DNA from: Myroides odoratus | GTDB lineage: Bacteria > Bacteroidota > Bacteroidia > Flavobacteriales > Flavobacteriaceae | Length of the DNA stretch: 64,000 nt | Assembly: GCF_001549985.1 (NCBI RefSeq) | Contig: NZ_LROZ01000006.1 | Span: 1 to 64,000, forward strand | Direction: 5' to 3' | Shown here: in pieces, positions 27,082 to 35,278 of the stretch | Position numbering within the stretch: the stretch's first letter is position 1 | Layout of the letters: each line of letters starts with the position of its first letter | Translations under genes and position numbers: made by a program | The notes under the pieces: model-generated | What the model was told of the DNA's origin: nothing | The model's input: only the letters and a program-made list of their open reading frames with translations | Databases searched by the model: none

Positions 27082-28599
27082 ATGAAAAATTATATCCAAT
27101 ATAGAAAAGCTTTACTATTGTTATTTTCTTTTGTTTTGTTTTCTTGTGATTTAGATACTTCTCCTACTGATGCAGTGGAAGAGAAGGAAGTGTTTAAAAC
27201 AGTTGAAGGGAGCGAAAAAGTATTAAACGGTAGTTGGGGACAATTAATGGAAACGTATTATACCTATGCAAATCCTGGGTTTGGTTCTTTTTTACGTACC
27301 AGTGATGCGATGGGGAATGATGTCGTGCTGCAAACCAATAAATATGGTTTTGGATCACATTATCAATTCAATGCCTTGTATGGAAAAGGGGGAACAAATA
27401 CACATAGTTGGAATTTGTCCTATAAAGCCATAAATAATATGAATAATATCTTGGCTTATGTTGATGACTCAAAAGGAGATGCCGGAGAAAAAAGAATAGT
27501 AAAGGGGCAAGCACATGCTTTGAGAGGTTTCATATATCTGCATTTAGCCTCTTCCTATGCTTTTGCTATCGATAAAGATCCGAATGCTTTAGCAGTGCCT
27601 ATTTATCTGAAACCAACGACAGTAAATTCACAACCTGCGAAAAGAGCAACTGTAACAGAAGTGTATAATCAAGCATTAGCTGATTTAGAAGAAGCATTGG
27701 TATTAATTCCTGAAGGATATGTACGTGAACAAAAGTTCCAATTTGATCAAAATGTAGTGTTAGGTTTATTGGCTCGAGCAAACTTATATGCTAGAAATTG
27801 GGAAAAAGCGAAAGAATATTCGGATCGCTTATTAGCGAAGAATGATTATTTGATGAATGAAATAGAGTATAAATCGGGATTTAATGATATCAATAACCGC
27901 GAGTGGATTTGGGGACATCCGCAAACACCAGATCAAAGTAATGCGTCGTACCAATTCCATTATTTAGATGTTACATCAAAAGATAGCTACTATTATAGCT
28001 TTAATGCAGATCCTTATTTCAAAGATTTATTTGAAGATGGAGATTATAGAAAATCAATGATTAATTGGGCGCCAGATCCTGGTGCAGATCTTGCAAAAGC
28101 ATCTGTAGTTTGGATGCGTTATGGTAAGTTTAAATTTAAAGCAGGTCAAATTGCCGATATCGTATTGATGCGTACCTCAGAGATTTATTTAATCAATGCA
28201 GAAGCAAAAGCCCGATTAAATGATGGAGATGCAATAAATAAATTAAATGCAGTTAAACAGGCTAGAAATGCCGTGTTGGCAACAAACTTATCTGGAAATG
28301 ATTTACTAGAAGCAATCTGGCTCGAAAGAAGAAAAGAATTATTCGGAGAGGGATTTAGCTTGGTTGATATTGTAAGAAATCAAAAAGCAGTAGTTCGAAA
28401 AAAATACGAACAAAATAAAGTGGAGTATACGTATGTAGTACGCGATGTAAATGGCAATGAGGAAACAAAAACAAAATTAATGACTGCTAATGGGCATTAT
28501 GCATTGAATTTCCCAGACCAAAGTCCGTTTGTGGCAAATAGTCCGTACTATTTATACCAAATACCTGCAGTAGAAGAGAGAGAAAATCCGAACCTATAA
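27082..28599 (+). CDS. SusD/RagB-type substrate-binding outer membrane lipoprotein
   Basis: A 505-residue lipoprotein with lipobox LFSC (Cys about 22) followed by an acidic CDLDTSPTDA stretch, as in surface-exposed SusD proteins. It has the SusD helical TPR-like scaffold (GQAHALRGFIYLHLASSYAFA, about 142-162; VLLGLLARANLYARNWEKAKEY region) and the C-terminal EAIWLERRKELFGEGFSLVDIVRN segment, a strong family mark. It caps the SusC barrel and binds the ligand. It directly follows susC and ends the operon. Confidence 0.93.
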   Translation: MKNYIQYRKALLLLFSFVLFSCDLDTSPTDAVEEKEVFKTVEGSEKVLNGSWGQLMETYYTYANPGFGSFLRTSDAMGNDVVLQTNKYGFGSHYQFNALYGKGGTNTHSWNLSYKAINNMNNILAYVDDSKGDAGEKRIVKGQAHALRGFIYLHLASSYAFAIDKDPNALAVPIYLKPTTVNSQPAKRATVTEVYNQALADLEEALVLIPEGYVREQKFQFDQNVVLGLLARANLYARNWEKAKEYSDRLLAKNDYLMNEIEYKSGFNDINNREWIWGHPQTPDQSNASYQFHYLDVTSKDSYYYSFNADPYFKDLFEDGDYRKSMINWAPDPGADLAKASVVWMRYGKFKFKAGQIADIVLMRTSEIYLINAEAKARLNDGDAINKLNAVKQARNAVLATNLSGNDLLEAIWLERRKELFGEGFSLVDIVRNQKAVVRKKYEQNKVEYTYVVRDVNGNEETKTKLMTANGHYALNFPDQSPFVANSPYYLYQIPAVEERENPNL

Positions 28600-28647
28600 T
28601 AGTGAGTGGTTCATTAGTTGTTTATTTTATTCAATCAGTAATGGTGG

Positions 28648-28676
28648 AAAAGGCTGTCTATTTAGGCAGCCTTTTG
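28648..28676 (+). terminator. Terminator after the SusC/SusD pair
   Basis: Stem AAAAGGCTG (28648-28656) / CAGCCTTTT (28667-28675), extended by two more pairs, with a 6-nt loop. The T run is short, so efficiency may be partial. Confidence 0.65.
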
Positions 28677-28701
28677 CTGTTTATTCCTAATATTATTTCA
28701 T

Positions 28702-28709
28702 TAATTTTG
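28702..28709 (+). promoter_or_regulatory. -7 promoter box for the LuxR regulator
   Basis: TAATTTTG fits TAnnTTTG, 17 bases before the start. This suggests transcription separate from the SusC/SusD operon. Confidence 0.4.
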
Positions 28710-28726
28710 TACGACAAAGGTAAGAT

Positions 28727-29386
28727 ATGGTGCATATTGCTATTTTAGAAGAGAAAGAATTGGTTCGTTTAGGGATAAAAACGATAGCAGAGCAGGTTGT
28801 ACAAGAGGAAATCGTCTGGTATGATTTACAAACCGTGCAAGATATTCGTCTGTTCTTGAAAAAGAATAGTTCAGGCTATGTGTTTTTTAATCCGACAACC
28901 TATCAATTACTGCAACAAGTAGATGGTATTTACGAGTTGAAAAATACATATGAACGCAGCATATGGGTAATGTGGTTAGAAGAATTACCTGAGATTTGGT
29001 TAAAGAAAATGTTGTATATGAAATCAGTCAATGGTTTTAATTTGTTGCAACAAAAAGATTCGTTGCAAGAAATAAAAAAAGGGTTGACCACGGTTTGGCG
29101 CAGAGAAAATTATATTGCTGCTTGTGTACAAGAAGTCTTTAATTCGTATAAAACAACCGCTTTTAAAGTAGATCAAATTTTGACTAATGCAGAACGAGAA
29201 ATTTTAAAGGAAATTGCCACAGGAAAAATGACTAAAGAAATTGCGGCAGATCGAAATATAAGTATTCATACCGTGATTACTCATCGAAAGAATATTTTTA
29301 AGAAGCTTGAAGTAAACAGCGTACATGACGCGACGCGTTATGCTATTCGAGCAGGAATCATTACCGTGAACGACTATTATATTTAG
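28727..29386 (+). CDS. LuxR-type regulator with degenerate receiver domain
   Basis: A 219-residue protein. Residues about 150-215 form a LuxR/NarL helix-turn-helix (LTNAEREILKEIATGKMTKE then SIHTVITHRKNIFKKLEV). The N-terminal 120 residues follow the receiver pattern (IAILEEKELVRLGIK), but the phospho-acceptor position reads Asn55 (VFFNPTTY) and the acidic pair is Glu-Glu (8-9). It is therefore unlikely to be a classical phospho-switch. Its place right after SusC/SusD with the same orientation suggests, but does not prove, that it regulates them. No histidine kinase is adjacent. Confidence 0.82.
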   Translation: MVHIAILEEKELVRLGIKTIAEQVVQEEIVWYDLQTVQDIRLFLKKNSSGYVFFNPTTYQLLQQVDGIYELKNTYERSIWVMWLEELPEIWLKKMLYMKSVNGFNLLQQKDSLQEIKKGLTTVWRRENYIAACVQEVFNSYKTTAFKVDQILTNAEREILKEIATGKMTKEIAADRNISIHTVITHRKNIFKKLEVNSVHDATRYAIRAGIITVNDYYI

Positions 29387-29391
29387 ATACA

Positions 29392-29417
29392 AAAAAAACT
29401 GCCAAGGCAGTTTTTTT
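29392..29417. terminator. Bidirectional terminator
   Basis: AAAAAAACTGCC (29392-29403) / GGCAGTTTTTTT (29406-29417) separates the LuxR gene from convergent engB. Confidence 0.85.
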
Positions 29418-29421
29418 GTTT

Positions 29422-30042
29422 TTATATCGGTAATGGATTTTTAAAGATGTCTTGATTGATTTCATCAATATAAGCCAATACTTCATCTCGTCCTGTTTTG
29501 TCTTCGGAAGAAGTAACAAAATAAGGTGGCATTTCTTCCCAAATACCACTTAACAGTTGCTTTTTATAATCAGCAACTAATTGAGGTACTTTCGTTTTTC
29601 CTACCTTATCAGCTTTAGTAAAAATGATGGCAAAGGGAATACCAGATTCTCCTAAATATTCCATGAATTCTAAATCAATTTTTTGCGCTTCATGTCTGAT
29701 GTCAATCAAAACAAAAGCAGAAACCAATTGTCTGCGTTTTTCAAAATATTCTGTAATGAATTTCTGAAAAATACCTTTTGTTTTCTTCGATACTTTAGCA
29801 TATCCATACCCTGGTAAATCGACTAAAAACCAATTCGAATTAATCTTAAAGTGGTTAATCAATTGGGTCTTTCCAGGTCTTGACGAGGTCTTTGCTAAAG
29901 ATTTTGAATTGGTAAGCATGTTGATTAAAGAAGACTTTCCAACATTGGATCTTCCTATAAATGCATACTCTGGTAAAGGCTCATTAGGGCACTTACTTAC
30001 TTCAGAGTTACTCATTACAAATGCTGCGGTGTTTATTTTCAT
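29422..30042 (-). CDS. engB: Ribosome biogenesis GTP-binding protein EngB/YihA/YsxC
   Basis: A 206-residue GTPase of the EngB family, needed for large-subunit ribosome assembly. G1 is [10 protein letters not shown] (about 31-40), G2 region SSRPGKTQ (about 55-62), G3 [11 protein letters not shown] (about 74-84), G4 TKADK (about 140-144) and G5 SSEDKTG. The length is standard. It lies 4 bases downstream of the alpha/beta hydrolase gene on the same strand, so both are probably co-transcribed. Confidence 0.95.
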   Translation of the reverse strand: MKINTAAFVMSNSEVSKCPNEPLPEYAFIGRSNVGKSSLINMLTNSKSLAKTSSRPGKTQLINHFKINSNWFLVDLPGYGYAKVSKKTKGIFQKFITEYFEKRRQLVSAFVLIDIRHEAQKIDLEFMEYLGESGIPFAIIFTKADKVGKTKVPQLVADYKKQLLSGIWEEMPPYFVTSSEDKTGRDEVLAYIDEINQDIFKNPLPI

Positions 30043-30046
30043 TGTT

Positions 30047-30811
30047 TTATATGTTGCGTTCGTTGAACCACTTATTCAATAGTTCATTGAATTCGTCTGG
30101 GTGTTCCATCATAGCGGCATGCCCACATTTATCAATCCAATATAGATTTGAATCAGGGAGCAATTCGTTAAATTCTACAGCAACTTCTGGTGGAGTTACT
30201 TTGTCGTTTTTTCCCCAAATTAAACAAGTAGGAACATTTATTTTTGGTAAGTCCTTGGACATATTGTGTCGAATGGCACTTTTAGCAATGGTCAAGGTCT
30301 TAATTAACTTCATGCGATCGTTGACTGTAGCAAAAACATCATCTACGATTTCTTTTGTTGCTACAGCAGGGTCATAAAATACATCTTCTGCTTTTTTTCT
30401 GATGTACTCATAATCCCCGCGCTTTGGATAACTGTCCCCCATAGCACTCTCGTATAGCCCTGAACTTCCAGTCAGCACCATAGCCTTTAGATATTGAGGA
30501 TACATTTTAGCAAAGTACAGCGCAATATGGCCTCCAAGTGAGTTACCCAACAAAATAACATCTTTATAACCCATGCGTTCAATAAAGTCCTTGACAAATT
30601 TAGCAAAGGCTTTTACATTCGTTTTTAAAATGCTATTGGTATATAAAGGCAGTTCAGGAATAATAACTTTATAGCCTTTTTGAGGAAAGAAATTTACAAC
30701 TCCATCGAAATTACTAAGCCCTCCCATTAATCCATGTAAGATGATAATTGGTGTTCCTTCACCAACTTCCATATATCGGAATTTACCGTCTTCTTTTAAA
30801 GTTCGCTCCAT
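30047..30811 (-). CDS. Alpha/beta hydrolase
   Basis: A 254-residue soluble hydrolase. The oxyanion-hole motif is LHGLMGG (about 25-31), the nucleophile elbow is GNSLGGH (about 94-100, Ser96), the acid is in [13 protein letters not shown] (about 198-210) and the catalytic His in [12 protein letters not shown] (about 228-239). The substrate is unknown. It neighbours engB and faces away from mraZ; this gene order is common in flavobacteria. Confidence 0.87.
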   Translation of the reverse strand: MERTLKEDGKFRYMEVGEGTPIIILHGLMGGLSNFDGVVNFFPQKGYKVIIPELPLYTNSILKTNVKAFAKFVKDFIERMGYKDVILLGNSLGGHIALYFAKMYPQYLKAMVLTGSSGLYESAMGDSYPKRGDYEYIRKKAEDVFYDPAVATKEIVDDVFATVNDRMKLIKTLTIAKSAIRHNMSKDLPKINVPTCLIWGKNDKVTPPEVAVEFNELLPDSNLYWIDKCGHAAMMEHPDEFNELLNKWFNERNI

Positions 30812-31483
30812 TAGCTCTTACTTGCGATTTTTAAATTCTTACAAATATACATTTTTAATAGAGACAAATATTGTAATAAAAGGATAAAATACAGGTGGAG
30901 GTGAAAAAGAAAAGGGGAGCCCTGTAGGTCAATAGATGAAATGATTCGTTTATGCGGTAGAAAGATACATGGTATCAGTTGGTTAGTCGTTGTTGAATTT
31001 GTTAGTCGTATGCTGTAAAGTTCTTCGGTTTTTACTTTATTTCTTTTGTTTAGGATAAGGATGAAACGAACAAAAGACAAAATTCTTTGGAAAGTATATA
31101 AGAAGGTTGATCGATACACGCGGTTCATTTTTTTTGAACTAAAAAAGAAGTGAAAAAGAGCATTTTTACTGAAAAAAGTAATGAAAAAAACGAGTTGGAA
31201 TTGGGTTAAAACTAGCCTGAAATTAGACTGAAAAGAGCGTGTTTTTTGTGGAAAGTAGTTTCGGTGTTTTTGGTGATTAAATTAGATATTGATTGGTTTA
31301 AAAAGAGAATTTTCGTTAAAACAATGGTGAAAAAACAATGGTAGGTTGAGAGGTGAAAAACAGTGAATAGTATAGGGATAAGTAGGTTCAAATCAAGGAG
31401 TTTGATGTGAAAATCGCTAAGTATAAGCAATTAAAACGGCTATTGAAGTCAGTAAATACGCTATTTTTAGAAAACTTATCAAC
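30812..31483. other. Long non-coding stretch upstream of the dcw cluster
   Basis: About 670 bases without a credible gene. The plus strand is markedly purine-rich, with many GTGAAAAA-like words. Overlapping minus-strand ORFs are Phe/Leu/Ser-rich as expected for the complement of A/G-rich DNA and are rejected. An in-frame upward extension of mraZ to a GTG at 31407 is also rejected because it would run through the operator and promoter. Confidence 0.55.
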
Positions 31484-31512
31484 AAAGTGGGTAAAAGTGG
31501 GTAAAAGTGGTA
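31484..31512 (+). promoter_or_regulatory. MraZ-type operator (three GTGG[G] repeats, 10-bp spacing)
   Basis: GTGGG (31487-31491), GTGGG (31497-31501) and GTGGT (31507-31511) recur exactly every 10 bases, each preceded by AAA. MraZ of other bacteria binds direct repeats of this kind in front of its own gene and represses the cluster. The site sits immediately upstream of the -7 box, where bound protein would block RNA polymerase. Confidence 0.8.
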
Positions 31513-31522
31513 AAAAAATAAT

Positions 31523-31530
31523 TACATTTG
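31523..31530 (+). promoter_or_regulatory. -7 promoter box of the dcw cluster
   Basis: TACATTTG fits TAnnTTTG. A transcript from here would begin near 31537, giving a leader of about 20 bases to the mraZ TTG start. The -33 position falls inside the MraZ repeats. Confidence 0.6.
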
Positions 31531-31556
31531 CTAAGTATATATATATAAACAAAATT

Positions 31557-32015
31557 TTGACGTCGATTATTGGGACATACGAGTGTAAGGTCGATACCAA
31601 AGGTAGGGTATTGGTGCCTGCTTCTTTGAAGAAGCAGTTACCTGCTATGTCCGATGGTTTTGTGCTGAAAAGATCGGTGTTTGAGACGTGTTTGGAATTG
31701 TGGCCAATGGCTGAGTGGGAGAAGATGATGTTGAAAATCAACAAACTGAATCCTTTTGATAAAAAAGTAGATACGTTTATTCGCGCATTTATGGCGGGAG
31801 TTAAACTTGTAGATATTGATGATGCAGGTCGTTTGCTAATTGCAAAGGATCTTTTGCAGTTTGGAAGTATTACGAAAGAAATCGTAATGGCGTCCAAAGT
31901 AAATATTGTTGAGATATGGGATAAAGACCTGTATGAAGCTACTTTAGGACCAGATGATTTTGATTTTGGTGCATTGGCGCAAGAAGTAATGAGTAATATT
32001 AGTTTTGATGAGTAA
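31557..32015 (+). CDS. mraZ: Transcriptional regulator MraZ (TTG start)
   Basis: A 152-residue AbrB-fold DNA-binding protein with the two MraZ repeats: GTYECKVDTKGRVLVPASLKKQL (about 6-28) and VDIDDAGRLLIAKDLLQF (about 83-100). It binds upstream repeats and represses the division cluster in other bacteria. The start is set at TTG 31557 because the family begins with a short strand before IIGTYE, and because the operator and -7 box lie upstream of this codon. There is no ATG nearby. rsmH overlaps its end by 8 bases. Confidence 0.88.
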   Translation: MTSIIGTYECKVDTKGRVLVPASLKKQLPAMSDGFVLKRSVFETCLELWPMAEWEKMMLKINKLNPFDKKVDTFIRAFMAGVKLVDIDDAGRLLIAKDLLQFGSITKEIVMASKVNIVEIWDKDLYEATLGPDDFDFGALAQEVMSNISFDE

Positions 32016-32919
32016 AGATTTATACGCATATCATAGACCTGTTTTGTTAACCGAAACAGTGGATGGATTAAATATCCGTCCCGATGGCGTTTATGTGGAT
32101 GTGACATTTGGAGGTGGCGGACATTCAAGAGAAATATTGAGTCGTTTGGGTGAAAATGGAAAATTGTTCGCGTTTGATCAGGATGATGATGCAGTGAAAA
32201 ATGCAATCGACGATCCTCGATTTGTCTTGATTAATCAAAACTTTAGACATTTGAAACGCTACTTGAGATTCTATGGTGTACGTGAAGTCGATGGGATCTT
32301 AGGTGATTTAGGTGTTTCTTCTCATCAGTTTGATGTTGCAGAACGCGGATTTTCGACTCGTTTCGCAGGTGATCTCGATATGAGAATGAATCAAAAAGGC
32401 GAATTGTCTGCCTATCATGTAGTCAATGATTATGACGAAAAAGACTTGAGATATGTGTTGAGTGTCTATGGAGAGTTGAACAATGCAGGTGCAATGGCAC
32501 ATGCCATTGTGAACGCAAGAGCAAATGGAGAGATAAAAGATACGGATCAATTGAAACAAGTACTAGGTCGATTTTTACCTGCACACAAAACAGCTAAAAT
32601 ACTAGCGCAAGTGTATCAAGCTATTCGAATTGAAGTAAATCAAGAGATTGAAGTGCTGAAGGAATTGTTAGAACAAAGTGTTGAGGTATTGAAACCAGAA
32701 GGAAGGTTGAGTGTAATCTCGTATCATTCATTAGAAGACCGCTTGGTAAAGCGCTTCATGAAAAATGGAATGTTTGAAGGAGAACCAGAACGCGATATGT
32801 TTGGAAGATTTGAAGTTCCGTTGAAACAATTGGGAAAACTTATTGTTCCAACTGAAGAAGAAATAGCAGTAAATAACAGAGCTCGATCAGCAAAGTTGAG
32901 AATTGCAGAGAAAAAATGA
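32008..32919 (+). CDS. rsmH: 16S rRNA (cytosine-1402-N4)-methyltransferase RsmH (MraW)
   Basis: A 303-residue methyltransferase that modifies C1402 in the ribosomal P site. HRPVLLTETVDGL (about 9-21) and the SAM motif VDVTFGGGGHS (about 30-40) are typical, along with DGILGDLGVSSHQFD (about 92-106), ERGFSTRF and the C-terminal SYHSLEDRLVKRF. The ATG at 32008 is preferred over a TTG immediately upstream. It overlaps mraZ by 8 bases and its TGA overlaps the ftsL ATG (ATGA). Confidence 0.95.
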   Translation: MSKDLYAYHRPVLLTETVDGLNIRPDGVYVDVTFGGGGHSREILSRLGENGKLFAFDQDDDAVKNAIDDPRFVLINQNFRHLKRYLRFYGVREVDGILGDLGVSSHQFDVAERGFSTRFAGDLDMRMNQKGELSAYHVVNDYDEKDLRYVLSVYGELNNAGAMAHAIVNARANGEIKDTDQLKQVLGRFLPAHKTAKILAQVYQAIRIEVNQEIEVLKELLEQSVEVLKPEGRLSVISYHSLEDRLVKRFMKNGMFEGEPERDMFGRFEVPLKQLGKLIVPTEEEIAVNNRARSAKLRIAEKK

Positions 32920-33275
32920 AAAAAACAATAGCAAGTCCAGTAGATGTAATAAAAGCTAAAATTCTCGTTAACGAGAATTCCGCGAAGACGTGGGCCTTTA
33001 TTATATATGTGATTGTGTTAGGAATGATACTAATTGGAAACACACAGCGATATGAGTCGAAAGTGTTTAAAATTGGGAAATTAACCCACGAAGTGAAAAT
33101 GCTTCGTGCTGAGTTTGTCGCAACGCGATCAGAACTTATGGAACTGAAAATGGAATCGACAATTACTCGCAAATTAGAAGAAGAAGGAATATATCCTTCT
33201 GAAACACCACCACAGAAAATTAAGGTGTTGAGGGAGGTAGACAATAAAACATTTTGGAATAAACTATGGCCCTAG
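32916..33275 (+). CDS. ftsL: FtsL-like cell division protein
   Basis: A 119-residue bitopic membrane protein: short cytoplasmic part, one membrane helix (about 27-45, WAFIIYVIVLGMILIGN) and a periplasmic coiled coil (about 50-90). Size, topology and position between rsmH and ftsI identify it as the FtsL counterpart, though sequence conservation in this family is low. FtsL bridges FtsB/FtsQ with FtsWI in the divisome. It overlaps ftsI by 10 bases. Confidence 0.82.
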   Translation: MKKTIASPVDVIKAKILVNENSAKTWAFIIYVIVLGMILIGNTQRYESKVFKIGKLTHEVKMLRAEFVATRSELMELKMESTITRKLEEEGIYPSETPPQKIKVLREVDNKTFWNKLWP

Positions 33276-35278
33276 GGAACAAAAATATTTATGTCAATAT
33301 TTATGTCGTCACTGCAATAGTATTGTTATTAGCGGGAGGGGTAATTTATAGGATGCTATTAATTCAAGGAGTAGAAGGGAGTGAACTTCGCCAAAAAGCG
33401 AGAAGTGAAAACCGAGTGAAAGAAGAAATAATAGAAGCCAATAGAGGAAATGTTTATTCTGCTGATGGAAGCTTATTAGCCACATCAGTGCCGGTCTTTG
33501 AAATACGTTTTGATGGGGTTGCACCCAAACAAGAGAACTTTGAAAAAGAAGTAAAACCATTAGCTGATTCGCTAGCTGTGATGTTTCGAAAACCAAGTGC
33601 ATATTATGAAAATATGTTGAGAAAAGGGAGAGCATCTAAAAGCCGATATATTCTTATTGCCCGAAATTTGAGCTATGTAGAATATGTGCGAATCAAGAAT
33701 TTTCCTCTTTTTAAGCGAGGAGGAAATGGTGGAGGTTTTATTTCTTCTCAAAAAACGGTTCGCCAGCATCCCATTGGAAGAATTGCCAAGCGAACTATCG
33801 GATATGAACGAAAAAATGAAGATGGTACATTCGGGAGAGTTGGAATTGAAGGCGCTTTTACAGATTACCTTAGTGGATATGATGGAAAGCGTAAAATGCA
33901 AAGTCTAGCAAAGAATCAATGGAAGCCAATTAATGATGAGAATGAAATTGAACCTATAGATGGGAAAGATATTATTTCAACCATTGACGTGTACATCCAA
34001 GATATTGCGCATCATGCTTTGTTGCAATCGTTAGAGAAATACAGCGCAGATCACGGTTGTGTGATTGTAATGGAAACGAAAACAGGTGCTATTCGCGCGA
34101 TTTCAAATCTTGGAAGAGATGAGAAAACAGGAGGATACTATGAGACGGTGAACTATGCAGTGGGAGAAAAACACGAGCCTGGTTCGACGTTTAAATTAGC
34201 CTCGCTTTTAGCCTTATTGGAGAAAAAACAAGTGGATACGGCGCGTATTTATGATACAAATGATGGGGTGGTTCGTTTTTATAATGCAAGAGTTCGCGAT
34301 TCCAAACATGGAGGATATGGTAAAGTTTCCTTAGCAAGGGGAATTGAATTATCATCAAATACGGTAATTACACAGGCCGTAGATGAAGCGTTTAAAAATG
34401 ATCCGAAAGTTTTTACGGATTATTTGAGCTCTTTGTGGATGGATAAACCTTTGGGATTAAAAATAAAAGGAGAAGCAGTACCGTATATACCTAAACCAGG
34501 GAAAAAAGGATGGAGTGGATTGGCTTTACCTTGGATGGCTTTTGGATACGGTTTATCTGTAACGCCTTTGCAAACCTTGACCTTATATAATGCAGTTGCT
34601 AATGATGGTGAAATGGTCAAACCTTATTTTGTATCTGAAATCAAAGAATTCGATCAAACGATACAGAAATTTGATAAGGTTGTGTTGAATCCACAAATTG
34701 CCTCACCTGATGTAATTCATCAAGCGAGAGCGATTTTAGAAAATACAGTGAAAAAAGGAACGGGTAGAAAACTGTACTCACCAAACTTTTCTATGGCTGG
34801 TAAAACAGGAACTGCACAGGTGAATTATGGAAAAGGAAAAGGGTATGGTTCAGATATGTACTATTCCTCTTCTTTTGCAGGATATTTTCCAGCAGATAAT
34901 CCAAAATATTCTTGTATCGTCGTGATTCATAAACCAGATCGATCCAAGAGTTATTATGGAGCAGATGTAGCAGGGCCTGTATTCAAGCGAATTGCGCAGA
35001 AAATTTATACAGATGTTCCTACTACAAAGGAAATGAAAGATTCCAATGAGGTGCCTATGAGTATTGTTGAAAGTTATCAATCCTTCTTGGCACAGAATCA
35101 ATTTGGAGAGGCTGTGATGCCAGATGTAAGAGGAATGCAAGTTATGGATGCTCTGCCTTTATTGGAGAATTTAGGATTGAAAGTTCAAGTGAAGGGAGTA
35201 GGAAAAATCAAAACGCAATCAATACTCGCAGGACAAAAAATAGATAAGAATCAAAAAGTAGTTTTAGAACTATCGTGA
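33266..35278 (+). CDS. ftsI: Division-specific penicillin-binding protein FtsI (PBP3-like)
   Basis: A 670-residue class B PBP that crosslinks septal murein. One N-terminal membrane helix (about 9-28), a dimerisation domain, and the transpeptidase domain with S-x-x-K at STFK (307-310), S-x-N near 362-364 and K-T-G at KTGT (513-516). A single PASTA domain ends the protein (VMPDVRGMQVMDALPLLENL onward, about 612-670), making it longer than E. coli FtsI. It overlaps murE by 4 bases (GTGA). Confidence 0.95.
   Translation: MALGNKNIYVNIYVVTAIVLLLAGGVIYRMLLIQGVEGSELRQKARSENRVKEEIIEANRGNVYSADGSLLATSVPVFEIRFDGVAPKQENFEKEVKPLADSLAVMFRKPSAYYENMLRKGRASKSRYILIARNLSYVEYVRIKNFPLFKRGGNGGGFISSQKTVRQHPIGRIAKRTIGYERKNEDGTFGRVGIEGAFTDYLSGYDGKRKMQSLAKNQWKPINDENEIEPIDGKDIISTIDVYIQDIAHHALLQSLEKYSADHGCVIVMETKTGAIRAISNLGRDEKTGGYYETVNYAVGEKHEPGSTFKLASLLALLEKKQVDTARIYDTNDGVVRFYNARVRDSKHGGYGKVSLARGIELSSNTVITQAVDEAFKNDPKVFTDYLSSLWMDKPLGLKIKGEAVPYIPKPGKKGWSGLALPWMAFGYGLSVTPLQTLTLYNAVANDGEMVKPYFVSEIKEFDQTIQKFDKVVLNPQIASPDVIHQARAILENTVKKGTGRKLYSPNFSMAGKTGTAQVNYGKGKGYGSDMYYSSSFAGYFPADNPKYSCIVVIHKPDRSKSYYGADVAGPVFKRIAQKIYTDVPTTKEMKDSNEVPMSIVESYQSFLAQNQFGEAVMPDVRGMQVMDALPLLENLGLKVQVKGVGKIKTQSILAGQKIDKNQKVVLELS

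Noticed and set aside
30811..31430. Minus-strand ORFs of 105 and 72 aa upstream of mraZ
   Set aside because: Phe/Leu/Ile-rich composition from purine-rich DNA, no family resemblance, no promoter or conserved motif.
31407..31556. In-frame 50-codon upstream extension of mraZ from a GTG
   Set aside because: It runs through the GTGG repeat operator and the -7 box and does not resemble the MraZ family N-terminus.
31388..32206. 272-aa minus-strand ORF opposite mraZ
   Set aside because: It is antisense to mraZ/rsmH and its Ser/Phe/Leu/Ile-rich composition is that of the complement of a coding region.
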